This document shows positions 16,266 to 23,644 of a DNA stretch of 31,545 nucleotides, piece after piece. The stretch spans positions 1 to 31,545 of the forward strand of contig JAEZBZ010000228.1 in the NCBI GenBank assembly GCA_023412745.1, written 5' to 3'. The DNA is from Pseudomonadota bacterium (lineage in GTDB: Bacteria; Pseudomonadota; Alphaproteobacteria; Rhizobiales; Hyphomicrobiaceae). Numbering within the stretch: position 1 is the first letter of the stretch; every line of letters starts with the position of its first letter. The position numbers and the translations under genes are program-made. The notes under the pieces were generated by a model. The model made no database searches. It was not told the DNA's origin and was given only the letters and a program-made list of their open reading frames with translations.

Positions 16266-17894
16266 ATGAGCTTGGCTGACACCGCCACACAGCAACGCAG
16301 CGGCGCCAACACCGCTGAGTATACGGTTTCCGAACTCGCGGGCGCCATCAAGCGCACGCTGGAGGACGGCTATGGCCATGTCCGGCTGCGCGGCGAGATC
16401 TCCGGTTTTCGCGGCGTGCATGCCTCTGGCCACTGCTATTTCGCGCTGAAGGATGACAAGGCAAAGATCGAGGCCGTGATCTGGCGCGCCACGATGCAGC
16501 GCCTGAAGGTCAAGCCCGAGGAAGGCATGGAGGTCATCGCCCACGGCCGGGTGACGACCTATCCGGGATCGTCCAAGTACCAGATCGTCATCGATGCCCT
16601 GGAACCGGCGGGCGTCGGTGCCCTGATGGCGGTGCTGGAAGAACGCAAGCGTAAGCTGACCGCCGAGGGCCTGTTCGAGGATAGCCGCAAGAAACCGCTG
16701 CCGTTTCTGCCGCGCGTCGTCGGTGTCGTCACGTCACCCACGGGCGCCGTCATCCGCGACATGCTGCATGGTTTCGAGGAGCGCTTCCCGGTTCGCGTCG
16801 TGGTCTGGCCCGTGCGCGTGCAGGGCGAAACCAGTTCCAGCGAGGTCGCGACCGCGATTCGCGGCTTCAACGCGCTACCAGCCAGCGGGCGGGTGCCGCG
16901 TCCCGATGTGCTGATCGTCGCCCGTGGTGGCGGCAGCCTGGAAGACCTGTGGGGTTTCAACGACGAAGCCGTCGTGCGCGCCGTCGCCGCCAGCACCATT
17001 CCACTGATTTCCGCCGTCGGCCATGAGACCGACTGGACCCTGATCGATCTGGTTGCAGATGCTCGCGCCCCGACGCCAACCAAGGCCGCCGAATGGGCGG
17101 TCCCGAAATACGGCGAGCTGATCGAGGGGATCGCAAGCCTGGCGATGCGTCACGCGACGGCGATGCGGCGCGTATTGGAAAGCGCCCGCACGCACCTCAA
17201 GGCCGCCGCGCGCGGGTTGCCGCGCCGTGAAGATCTACTCGCCCTGCCACGTCAGCGGTTTGATGCGGTCGAGCGCCGCCTGGGCCGCGCCCTGCTCGCC
17301 AACACGCGCGCCCACGCCATGCAACATGCCCGCGTCCAGTCGCGCCTGCATCCGCGCCTGCTGGATGCCCGCCTCGCGCGCAGCCGCGATCGCCTGGACG
17401 TGCTGAGCCACCGCAGCCGCGACAGCCTGTCCCGTCTCGCCGGCGCCCAGCGCGCCCGCTACGAACGCCATGCCGGACGCCTGAACATCGAGGCCGTGCG
17501 GGCGCGTCTATCCCGCGCGACAGAGCGGCTGGCCACCTGCCAGGCGCGCGCGGCACAAGCCTACACCAATCGCATCACACACGATCGCGCACGGCTGGCG
17601 GGATTGTCCAAGCTGTTGGTTTCGCTAAGCTATCAGGGCGTTCTGGAGCGCGGCTTCGCGTTGATCCGCGGCCCTGGCGGGCAGGCGATCCGCTCGGCTA
17701 CGGCCGTCAGCCCGGGTACGGCGATCGAGATCGAATTGGCAGACGGCTGCCTGGATGCCGATGTGCGCGGCGTTCGCAGCAGTCGCGAACCGCAAAAGCC
17801 GAAACCCGCATCGCGCCTCGTTGATCCCGGTCAGGTGCGGCCGGCGCGACCCAAAAGCGGCGGCTCGAACGGTAACCAGGGATCGCTGTTCTGA
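16266..17894 (+). CDS. xseA: Exodeoxyribonuclease VII large subunit
   Basis: Catalytic subunit of ExoVII, which degrades single-stranded DNA from both ends with the small subunit XseB (not in this window). The 542-residue protein has an N-terminal OB-fold (YTVSELAGAIKRTLE, RGEISGFRG), the catalytic core with VGVVTSPTGAVIRDM, RGGGSLEDLWGFNDE and GHETDWTLIDLVADARAPTP, then a long Arg/Ala-rich coiled-coil region and a low-complexity tail ending GNQGSLF. It is longer than the E. coli protein (456). ATG 16266 is preferred over TTG at 16239 or 16272; the ribosome-binding site is weak for all, so the start is uncertain by about nine codons. Confidence 0.95.
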   Translation: MSLADTATQQRSGANTAEYTVSELAGAIKRTLEDGYGHVRLRGEISGFRGVHASGHCYFALKDDKAKIEAVIWRATMQRLKVKPEEGMEVIAHGRVTTYPGSSKYQIVIDALEPAGVGALMAVLEERKRKLTAEGLFEDSRKKPLPFLPRVVGVVTSPTGAVIRDMLHGFEERFPVRVVVWPVRVQGETSSSEVATAIRGFNALPASGRVPRPDVLIVARGGGSLEDLWGFNDEAVVRAVAASTIPLISAVGHETDWTLIDLVADARAPTPTKAAEWAVPKYGELIEGIASLAMRHATAMRRVLESARTHLKAAARGLPRREDLLALPRQRFDAVERRLGRALLANTRAHAMQHARVQSRLHPRLLDARLARSRDRLDVLSHRSRDSLSRLAGAQRARYERHAGRLNIEAVRARLSRATERLATCQARAAQAYTNRITHDRARLAGLSKLLVSLSYQGVLERGFALIRGPGGQAIRSATAVSPGTAIEIELADGCLDADVRGVRSSREPQKPKPASRLVDPGQVRPARPKSGGSNGNQGSLF

Positions 17895-17980
17895 TTCGCC
17901 ACCTGACCGAAAAGCGTCGCGCACCTTGACGAAGCCCGAGGTATTCGCGATGTCTCATCGGTAACCACCGGATTTGAGAC

Positions 17981-18211
17981 ATGAACCGCTTTGAAAAGCT
18001 GTTTGGCGCCCATGGCGAGGCGCGCGTCAGGTATATGGATGGCGAGTTTCAAGTGACGTCGCCTGGCGACTACGTGCGCTGCGCGGTGACCGGCGAACAG
18101 ATTCCCCTGTCGGAGCTGCGCTATTGGAGCGTCTCGCTTCAGGAAGCCTATGCCACGCCGGACGCATCCTTGAAGCGCTACAAGGAAGTCCGCGCCGCTA
18201 AAGCGCGCTGA
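17981..18211 (+). CDS. DUF2093 family small protein
   Basis: Encodes 76 residues, MNRFEKLFGAHGEARVRYMD onward, with a conserved GEFQVTSPGDYVRCAVTGEQIPLSELRYWSV core in short form: one Cys, a TGEQIPL turn and an aromatic LRYW. This matches the DUF2093 family, which is largely restricted to alphaproteobacteria and is often found next to xseA, as here (87 bp downstream). It has no signal peptide or membrane segment. Function is unknown. Confidence 0.9.
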   Translation: MNRFEKLFGAHGEARVRYMDGEFQVTSPGDYVRCAVTGEQIPLSELRYWSVSLQEAYATPDASLKRYKEVRAAKAR

Positions 18212-18249
18212 GCCCGGCCTCCCGCGAACTTGCACGAAACATCCCGGCC

Positions 18250-18288
18250 AAAACAAACGGCCCCCGGCGATACGCATGCCGAGGGCCG
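18250..18288 (-). terminator. Intrinsic terminator of the small secreted-protein gene
   Basis: An 11-bp stem with one mismatch (18258–18268 with 18278–18288, 9-nt loop) is followed on the minus strand by TTTGTTTT. It lies 45 bp after the stop of the minus-strand gene at 18334 and separates it from the convergent DUF2093 gene. Confidence 0.75.
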
Positions 18289-18333
18289 CTGACGCATTGA
18301 CGCAACTGATACGCAACGCTGACTGTTACGCGA

Positions 18334-18648
18334 CTAGCGGTTGTTCATCCGCGACCAGAAGCGGGGCGAGAAGCAGCGGCCGACCACGCTGCGCGATATG
18401 ACCTGACCGTAGCTGTTGATCCGCAGCGCGACGCGGTGACGTCCGACGCATCGCGTTTGGGTACGCACGACCGGCCGACGATAGTTGTGCCGGTGGCTGT
18501 TATAGTGGTTGCCGCGGTAAGTTTGCTGGTAGCTGTGTTTGCCATAGCCATAACCGGAGCCGTAACCCGGCGCGGCGGACGCACTGGTTGCGCTGGCGGC
18601 TGCGATTCCGGCGAGGACAGTGGCGAAAACTGCAGACTTGATCATCAT
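18334..18648 (-). CDS. Small secreted Gly/Tyr/Arg-rich protein
   Basis: Encodes 104 residues with a clear Sec signal peptide (MMIKSAVFATVLAGIAAAS, cleavage near SASA-AP). The mature part starts with a GYGSGYGYGKHSYQQ stretch rich in Gly, Tyr, His and Arg, then a conserved-looking segment VRTQTRCVGRHRVALRINS and VVGRCFS. The two cysteines could form a disulfide in the periplasm. AGGAGA lies 7–8 nt before the first of two adjacent ATGs. It is monocistronic with its own terminator. The family is not recognised; such short, basic exported proteins are common in Rhizobiales. Confidence 0.82.
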   Translation of the reverse strand: MMIKSAVFATVLAGIAAASATSASAAPGYGSGYGYGKHSYQQTYRGNHYNSHRHNYRRPVVRTQTRCVGRHRVALRINSYGQVISRSVVGRCFSPRFWSRMNNR

Positions 18649-18819
18649 GGCGCATTCTCCTGTACGCCGGGTTATCTGAGGTCCCTTTGGACGTCCCGGG
18701 CGTTTCGATGATGAGAGATTGCACGACCACGTATGAACGGCTGCGGAGTGAGATGTTCATTGACGGTTCACCGATAGACCGCCCCTGCGAACGCCAGTTC
18801 GCCACGCCCGCCCCGAGAA
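18649..18819 (-). other. Leader/promoter region of the small secreted-protein gene
   Basis: About 170 bases between the upstream terminator and the secreted-protein ATG. I see no gene and no convincing -35/-10 pair. It has short dyads only, such as GTCC-CTTT-GGAC (near 18680–18700) and CGAAC-GCCA-GTTCG (near 18788–18801). The promoter of the small gene should lie here. Confidence 0.3.
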
Positions 18820-18849
18820 CGAAAAGGGCCACCCTTGCAGGTGGCCCTT
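18820..18849 (-). terminator. Intrinsic terminator behind the micro-ORF
   Basis: A perfect 10-bp stem AAGGGCCACC/GGTGGCCCTT (18824–18833 and 18840–18849) with a 6-nt loop. On the minus strand it runs into CCCTTTTCG. No large gene ends nearby on that strand; the only thing upstream is the micro-ORF at 18902–18979, so the hairpin implies a short minus-strand transcript. Confidence 0.6.
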
Positions 18850-18901
18850 CGTGAGCGAAAAACTGCCAGTGGCAGCCGGTTCTCATCGAACCGATGTGTT
18901 C

Positions 18902-18979
18902 TCAGTTGGAACGCAGAGGGTGCTCCAACATCCGCACTGCGAACACAAGCCTCACCGGCAGAGTCCACGCACTGATCAT
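18902..18979 (-). CDS. Candidate 25-residue micro-protein with an extreme ribosome-binding site
   Basis: ATG 18979 opens a 25-codon frame ending TGA at 18902, encoding MISAWTLPVRLVFAVRMLEH followed by PLRSN. It is hydrophobic with three Arg and could be membrane-associated or act as a leader peptide. Its translation signal is exceptional (next entry), at the ideal 7-nt spacing. Between stop and terminator the RNA can form two small hairpins (18877–18893 and 18863–18875). The layout, a strong RBS, tiny ORF, structured 3' part and terminator, is that of a small mRNA or dual-function sRNA. A longer 66-residue frame overlaps (18768–18968) but has no such signal. No family recognised. Confidence 0.45.
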   Translation of the reverse strand: MISAWTLPVRLVFAVRMLEHPLRSN

Positions 18980-18980
18980 T

Positions 18981-18995
18981 GGATCACCTCCTTTC
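18981..18995 (-). promoter_or_regulatory. Full-length Shine–Dalgarno sequence of the micro-ORF
   Basis: On the minus strand GAAAGGAGGTGATCC is complementary to the last bases of bacterial 16S rRNA (GGATCACCTCCTTTC) over 15 consecutive positions. GGAGG ends 7 nt before the ATG at 18979. Ordinary genes in this window match 4–6 bases. Confidence 0.6.
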
Positions 18996-19175
18996 AGTTG
19001 TTGAAACCAGTGCTTAGAATATGGAAGCAAACACCGTTTCTGAAAAACAGACGTTTCGCCGCAGACCGGCTGGTGGATCGTTTGAATTAGATCACAGTCA
19101 TCAAGCGCTTACACAAAACTGCAATATTGGCTTTGTACGCGCCTCGCAGCGGAAGCGCGGAAACAAGGATTTGGC

Positions 19176-20144
19176 ATGCTGACGATCTATGACGCCCTCG
19201 GCCAGGGACTGATGAAACGCGAAGGCGATCCCAACTGGACCGATGCCGTCTGGATCGACCTGCTCAACCCCACCCGGGAAGAGGAGTTGATCGTCGAGCA
19301 GCAACTGGGCCTGTCCGTCCCGACGCGCGAGGAAGTCTCCGAGATCGAAGTTTCGAGCCGCCTCTATCAGGAGGGCGGCGCCTATTTCATGACGGCCACC
19401 ATCCTGTTCCAGATCGAAACGCCAGATCCGAAGGCCACCACGATCACGTTCATTCTGACCGACAGTAAGCTGGTGACCGTCCGCTACGCCGACCCGCGCG
19501 CCTTTACGCTGTATATGAACCGCGCCGAGAAAGGCGATGCGAGCTGCAATTCCGCAATGGACATCATGCTCGGCCTGCTCGAAGCGATCATCGACCGCGA
19601 ATCCGACCTGATCGAACGCCTGCAGGCGGAAACCGAGCGGCTGGCGCAATCCATTTTCGACACCAAGGGTGGCGCGGGCGCTCAAACACGGCGCTTCGAC
19701 GTCATCCTCAAGCAGGTCGGCAAGGGCGGCGAAATGACCTCGAAGGCGCGGGAAAGCCTGCTGTCCCTGGGCCGCCTGCTCACCTACCTCAGCCACGTAT
19801 CCCTGATGCGCAAGGACGGCAAGCGTGTTCGCGAACGCATCAAGACCGAAACCCGCGATGTGCAATCACTTGCCGACCACGTGAATTATCTGAATTCGCG
19901 GGTGACCTTCATGCTCGACGCCTCGCTTGGCCTCGTTTCGATCGAGCAGAACCAGATCATCAAGCTGTTCTCAGTGGTCGCCGTGGTGCTGCTGCCGCCA
20001 ACGCTGGTTGCCTCCATCTACGGCATGAATTTCAAGCACATGCCGGAACTGGAATGGACCTTCGGCTATCCCCTCGCACTGCTGCTGATGGTGATGTCGG
20101 CCGTGCTGCCGTTCCTCTATTTCCGGCGCAAGGGCTGGCTATAA
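19176..20144 (+). CDS. corA: CorA family magnesium/divalent cation transporter
   Basis: Pentameric inner-membrane channel for Mg2+ (or Co2+/Ni2+) uptake. The 322-residue protein has a large cytoplasmic N-terminal domain with long helices (about residues 130–260). Two C-terminal membrane segments follow (about 265–283 and 298–315), with the signature GMN at residues 283–285 in YGMNFKHMPEL. The N-terminal MLTIYDALGQGL is typical of the alphaproteobacterial subgroup. AAGGA lies 6 nt before the ATG. Its stop codon overlaps that of the convergent chrA gene. Ion specificity cannot be told from sequence. Confidence 0.93.
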   Translation: MLTIYDALGQGLMKREGDPNWTDAVWIDLLNPTREEELIVEQQLGLSVPTREEVSEIEVSSRLYQEGGAYFMTATILFQIETPDPKATTITFILTDSKLVTVRYADPRAFTLYMNRAEKGDASCNSAMDIMLGLLEAIIDRESDLIERLQAETERLAQSIFDTKGGAGAQTRRFDVILKQVGKGGEMTSKARESLLSLGRLLTYLSHVSLMRKDGKRVRERIKTETRDVQSLADHVNYLNSRVTFMLDASLGLVSIEQNQIIKLFSVVAVVLLPPTLVASIYGMNFKHMPELEWTFGYPLALLLMVMSAVLPFLYFRRKGWL

Positions 20145-21464
20145 TGCCGCCGCTCCCCAGTGCCACGCCAGCGCCGCCGCTCCACAAATCAGCAGCGTTG
20201 AGATTACGCCGGTTCGGACCACAAACAGCAGCGCGATCGCCAGCAATGTAAGGGCGAACGCGACCGGATTGATTGATCCGATCTGCGGAACCAGCAGCCG
20301 GACGGGGCCAAACTGCTGCGACAGCACATTGGCGAACACGACGTGCAGGGCGAACCAGACCGCCAGATTGAAAATGACGCCTACGACGGCCGCCGTCACG
20401 GCCTGCAAGGCTGACCGCAGTCGCGGGTCGGCGTTGATCCGATCGACATACGGCGCGCCAGCAAAGATCCACAGGAAGCAAGGTGCAAAAGTTGCCCACA
20501 ACGCCACGAATGCACCCAGCATGCCTGACACGAGCGGAATGCCGCCCTCCATGCGATAGGCGGCCAAAAAGCCAACGAACTCCGTGACAAGGATCAGCGG
20601 TCCTGGCGTGGTTTCCGCCAGGCCCAGACCATCGAGCATCTCATTCGCGGCCAGCCAACCGTGCGTATCGACTGCGGCTTGCGCCATGTAGGCGAGTACT
20701 GCATATGCGCCGCCGAAAGTCACGACAGCGAGCTTGGAGAACAGCAGAGCAAGCTGCGCCAGCACGTGATCAGAACCGACCACCAGAGCGAGGGCGAGCA
20801 GCGGCAAAATCCAGATTCCGAGCCAGATCGCAGCGGTTCGCACGGTATCGGCCAGCACAACCGGATTTGTCGCGGGTTCCAGGGCAGATTTAGCGCTCCG
20901 CCTAGTCCCTGCAAAACCAACAACGGCCGCCGCCAGGATGATTACCGGGAATGGCAAAGCCAGCAGGAAGATGCCGACGAAAGCGGCGATGGCGATCGCT
21001 ACATCGGTCCGGCTGTGAAGAGCGCGCCGCGAGACTTTGATCAGCGCTTCGAGAACGATCGCTAGAACCGCCGCCTTGATGCCGACGAACACCGCTTCGA
21101 TCGCGGGAACCTGCCCGAATGCTGCATACAGCGCCGACAGCAGAAGCACGACGAGCGCGCCGGGAATGACGAACAGAAGCCCTGCGGCCAAGCCACCCTT
21201 TACCCCGTGCAGACGCCAGCCGATGTACGTCGCAAGCTGCATGGCCTCGGGGCCAGGCAACAACATGCAGAAGTTGAGCGCTGGCAAAAAATGGCGCTCC
21301 TCGATCCAGCCCTTCTCGTCGACGAGAAAGCGATGCATGAGGGCAATCTGGCCGGCTGGACCACCAAACGACAAAAAGCCGAGCTTCGCCCACACGGCGA
21401 CTGCTTCGCCAAACGACGGCGCAACGATCTCAGCGCCACTTCCTGCTTGTGTTGCCTGCGCCAT
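20139..21464 (-). CDS. chrA: Chromate transporter, ChrA family (CHR)
   Basis: Inner-membrane permease of 441 residues with the two homologous CHR domains of long-chain ChrA proteins. The first has FLSFGGPAGQIALMHR and LNFCMLLPGPEAMQLATYIG; the second has FGGAYAVLAYMAQ and ETTPGPLILVTEFVGF. Family members export chromate driven by the membrane potential. There is no chrB or other chromate gene beside it, so chromate resistance is inferred from the family only. GAGG sits close to the ATG. It is divergent from the SDR gene across 112 bp that hold a dyad. Confidence 0.92.
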   Translation of the reverse strand: MAQATQAGSGAEIVAPSFGEAVAVWAKLGFLSFGGPAGQIALMHRFLVDEKGWIEERHFLPALNFCMLLPGPEAMQLATYIGWRLHGVKGGLAAGLLFVIPGALVVLLLSALYAAFGQVPAIEAVFVGIKAAVLAIVLEALIKVSRRALHSRTDVAIAIAAFVGIFLLALPFPVIILAAAVVGFAGTRRSAKSALEPATNPVVLADTVRTAAIWLGIWILPLLALALVVGSDHVLAQLALLFSKLAVVTFGGAYAVLAYMAQAAVDTHGWLAANEMLDGLGLAETTPGPLILVTEFVGFLAAYRMEGGIPLVSGMLGAFVALWATFAPCFLWIFAGAPYVDRINADPRLRSALQAVTAAVVGVIFNLAVWFALHVVFANVLSQQFGPVRLLVPQIGSINPVAFALTLLAIALLFVVRTGVISTLLICGAAALAWHWGAAAL

Positions 21465-21505
21465 TTCCTCACAGCTCCTGGCCGTGAGGCTGCATAGACC
21501 GGACC

Positions 21506-21523
21506 GTTGTCATAGTCGACAAC
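21506..21523. promoter_or_regulatory. Operator-like dyad between chrA and SDR gene
   Basis: GTTGTC-ATAGTC-GACAAC is a perfect 6-bp inverted repeat with a 6-bp centre, midway in the 112-bp divergent gap. Placement suggests a regulator site, but no adjacent regulator gene exists and the match could be chance. Confidence 0.3.
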
Positions 21524-21576
21524 CGCGATACAGCCACCTAGTCTGCCGCAAACTCAATCAACATAAGGGATGGAAA

Positions 21577-22356
21577 ATGGATCTAGGCATTAAGGGAAAA
21601 TCCGCGATTGTCTGTGCGGCGTCGAAAGGGCTCGGCAAGGGCTGCGCCGAGGCTTTGGCAAGGGAAGGCGTTGAACTGACGATCTGCGCGCGCGGCAAGG
21701 AGGCCCTGGAAACCACTGCGGACGAGTTGCGCAAGCTGGGCTCTCCCAAAGTGACGGCGCTCGCCGTCGATGTCACTACCGAGGAGGGTCGCAAGGCGCT
21801 TCTTGAAGCCTGTCCGAACCCCGACATTCTGATCAACAACGCAGGTGGCCCGCCGCCCGGCGATTTCAAGAACTTCACGCTGGATGACTGGCGAAAAGCC
21901 GTCGAAGGCAACATGCTGACCCCGATCGCGCTGATCCACGCCACTGTCTACGGCATGATGGATCGCGGCTTCGGACGCATCATCAACATCACCAGCTTCT
22001 CGGTAAAGATGCCGATTTCCACGCTGGAGCTGTCGAACGGCGCCCGCGCCGGCCTCACCGGCGCCGTGGCTGGCCTCGCCCGTAAGACCGTGCGCAAGAA
22101 CGTGACGATCAACGCCTTGCTGCCGGGCCCGTTCGATACCGACCGGCTGCGCTCCACCACGCACAAGATGGCGGAAGCCCAGGGCAAATCGTTCGAAGAC
22201 GTGCATGCCGCGCGCAAGGCCGAAACGCCGGCCAACCGGTTTGGCACGACGGAGGAGTTCGGCGCGACCGCCGCTTTCCTGTGCTCGGCCTATGCTGGCT
22301 ACATCACGGGGCAGAACATCGTCCTCGACGGCGGCATGTATCCGGGGACGCTGTAA
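21577..22356 (+). CDS. Divergent short-chain dehydrogenase/reductase (SDR) family protein
   Basis: The 259-residue Rossmann-fold protein has the cofactor loop AASKGLGKG (residues 14–22), CARGKEAL suggesting NADP(H) preference, VDVTTEEG, ILINNAGGPP and the C-terminal GQNIVLDGGMYPGTL. The catalytic YxxxK is not present: the aligned segment is ELSNGARAGLTG, so Tyr and Lys become Ser and Arg. A serine in ITSFS occupies the usual catalytic Ser position. It may use altered chemistry or be a non-classical SDR subgroup. AAGGGA lies 6 nt before ATG 21577. Substrate is unknown. Confidence 0.88.
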   Translation: MDLGIKGKSAIVCAASKGLGKGCAEALAREGVELTICARGKEALETTADELRKLGSPKVTALAVDVTTEEGRKALLEACPNPDILINNAGGPPPGDFKNFTLDDWRKAVEGNMLTPIALIHATVYGMMDRGFGRIINITSFSVKMPISTLELSNGARAGLTGAVAGLARKTVRKNVTINALLPGPFDTDRLRSTTHKMAEAQGKSFEDVHAARKAETPANRFGTTEEFGATAAFLCSAYAGYITGQNIVLDGGMYPGTL

Positions 22357-22385
22357 CGTCCTCATCGCGCACTGCGACGCTCGCA

Positions 22386-22414
22386 ACCGCCCCCTTCCTC
22401 ACGGAGGGGGCGGT
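22386..22414 (+). terminator. Terminator between SDR and VOC genes
   Basis: ACCGCCCCC and GGGGGCGGT form a perfect 9-bp GC-rich stem around 11 nt, 29 bp after the SDR stop. It is followed by TTTCC, so the T tract is weak. It sits between convergent genes and may work in both directions. Confidence 0.65.
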
Positions 22415-22436
22415 TTCCTATTGCCTATCGCCACAT

Positions 22437-23210
22437 TTACGGCTTGCGCGGGCCGACCACCCCGAACGACGCGCCCTGCGGATCGCTGGCGACTGTAATG
22501 AAAACACCGCCCGGCACCTCCGCGGGGCCGTAGTGAACCGTCGCGCCCTTCCCCATTGCAGCGTTCGTCGCAACGTCGATATCGGCAACACCGAAGTAAT
22601 AGGTCCACATCGGCGGTTGGCCTGCTGATTGGCCTCTCATAACTGCGCCGAACGCTTCTTCATGATGGGTCAGAAGCTGGTAATCGCCCATCCCACCCAT
22701 GGGCATGGCATCGCCTTTTTCCCAGTCGAAGCGGCCGCGGTAAAAATTCAGTGCAGCGGCCGGATCGCTGGTGGCTAGCTCATTCCAGTGGCAATGGCCG
22801 GATTTCATCGGCGCGAACGACGTGCTCGTGCCATCCACGGCGCCGCGCATCACGTAGAACATCGCGCCTTGCGGATCGGCAAGCATGGCGACACGGCCGA
22901 CATCGGGAATATCGGTCGGCGGCATATGCTGTTTGCCGCCGGCCGCGAGGATGTCCGACACCGTCGCATCGACATCGTCGACGCCGACATAACCGAACCA
23001 CCCGGGCTTCATGCCGCAACTGGCGGCTTGCTCGGGGATGACCATCAAGCCGGCAACGTCCTCACCATCCATTGCGAAGATCTCGTAGCCGGATACGTGA
23101 TCGAACACCCGCCGCTTCCAGCCAAGCACAGCGGCATAAAATTCCCCTGCCGCGGCAACATCAGACGTCATCAGCTCGTACCAGATGAAATCGCCATGCG
23201 CGTTGGCCAT
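22437..23210 (-). CDS. Two-domain VOC (glyoxalase/bleomycin-resistance fold) protein
   Basis: The 257-residue protein consists of two VOC domains, about 5–120 (FIWYELMTSDVAAAGEFYAA start) and 133–257 (CHWNELATSDPAAALNFYRG start), each ending in a DPQGA-type strand. This is the layout of the CFP30B-like 27-kDa antigen group of VOC proteins. Candidate metal ligands His/Glu are present in the second domain (HCHWNEL). The reaction is not known. It follows the DUF1428 gene with only 3 bp between stop and start and is probably co-transcribed with it. Confidence 0.88.
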   Translation of the reverse strand: MANAHGDFIWYELMTSDVAAAGEFYAAVLGWKRRVFDHVSGYEIFAMDGEDVAGLMVIPEQAASCGMKPGWFGYVGVDDVDATVSDILAAGGKQHMPPTDIPDVGRVAMLADPQGAMFYVMRGAVDGTSTSFAPMKSGHCHWNELATSDPAAALNFYRGRFDWEKGDAMPMGGMGDYQLLTHHEEAFGAVMRGQSAGQPPMWTYYFGVADIDVATNAAMGKGATVHYGPAEVPGGVFITVASDPQGASFGVVGPRKP

Positions 23211-23213
23211 AAA

Positions 23214-23570
23214 TCACCCCCGACTGTCGAACAGCGGCACGAAACCGCCGAAGATCATCCGCTTGCCATCAAACGGCATATCGCTGAATTGCTTCATACG
23301 CGGATCGGAGATCATTTTTGCAAATGCCCCATCCCGCACCTCCTTGGACGGAAACTCCAACCAGCCGAACACGACGACTTCATCCTTTTCCGTCTTCACG
23401 GAGCGCTGGAAGTCGGTCACCTTGCCCTCCGGCACATCGTCGCCCCAGCACTCAACGATGCGAGTTGCGCCAAATTCCTTCAGCAGCGGCGCCATGGCAG
23501 CGGCGTGGGCCCGATAGGCATCCTTGTGCGCCGCGGGAACCGGGGTCACGAAACCTTGGATGTAGCTCAT
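23214..23570 (-). CDS. DUF1428 family protein
   Basis: The 118-residue protein starts MSYIQGFVTPVPAAHKDAYR, with IVECWGDDVPEGKVTDF, VVVFGWLEFPSKEVRD and a C-terminal MPFDGKRMIFGGFVPLF. These are the hallmark segments of DUF1428, a ferredoxin-like alpha+beta barrel (dimeric) family with no assigned reaction. AGGAAGGA lies before the ATG. It sits between the DUF899 and VOC genes in one direction, a combination often met in proteobacteria, which hints at a shared, still unnamed stress or detoxification role. Confidence 0.9.
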   Translation of the reverse strand: MSYIQGFVTPVPAAHKDAYRAHAAAMAPLLKEFGATRIVECWGDDVPEGKVTDFQRSVKTEKDEVVVFGWLEFPSKEVRDGAFAKMISDPRMKQFSDMPFDGKRMIFGGFVPLFDSRG

Positions 23571-23644
23571 AACGTTTCCTTCCTCTGTGAATGCCGTTGA
23601 TCAGGCCAGTCGGTTGCGAGCAATCGATTGTGCAAAGCTGCTGG

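Noticed and set aside
18981..18995. Fragment of a 16S rRNA gene (plus strand ends like 16S rRNA)
   Set aside because: Only about 16 bases match; the sequence before them is not 16S helix 45, and no rRNA spacer or tRNA follows.
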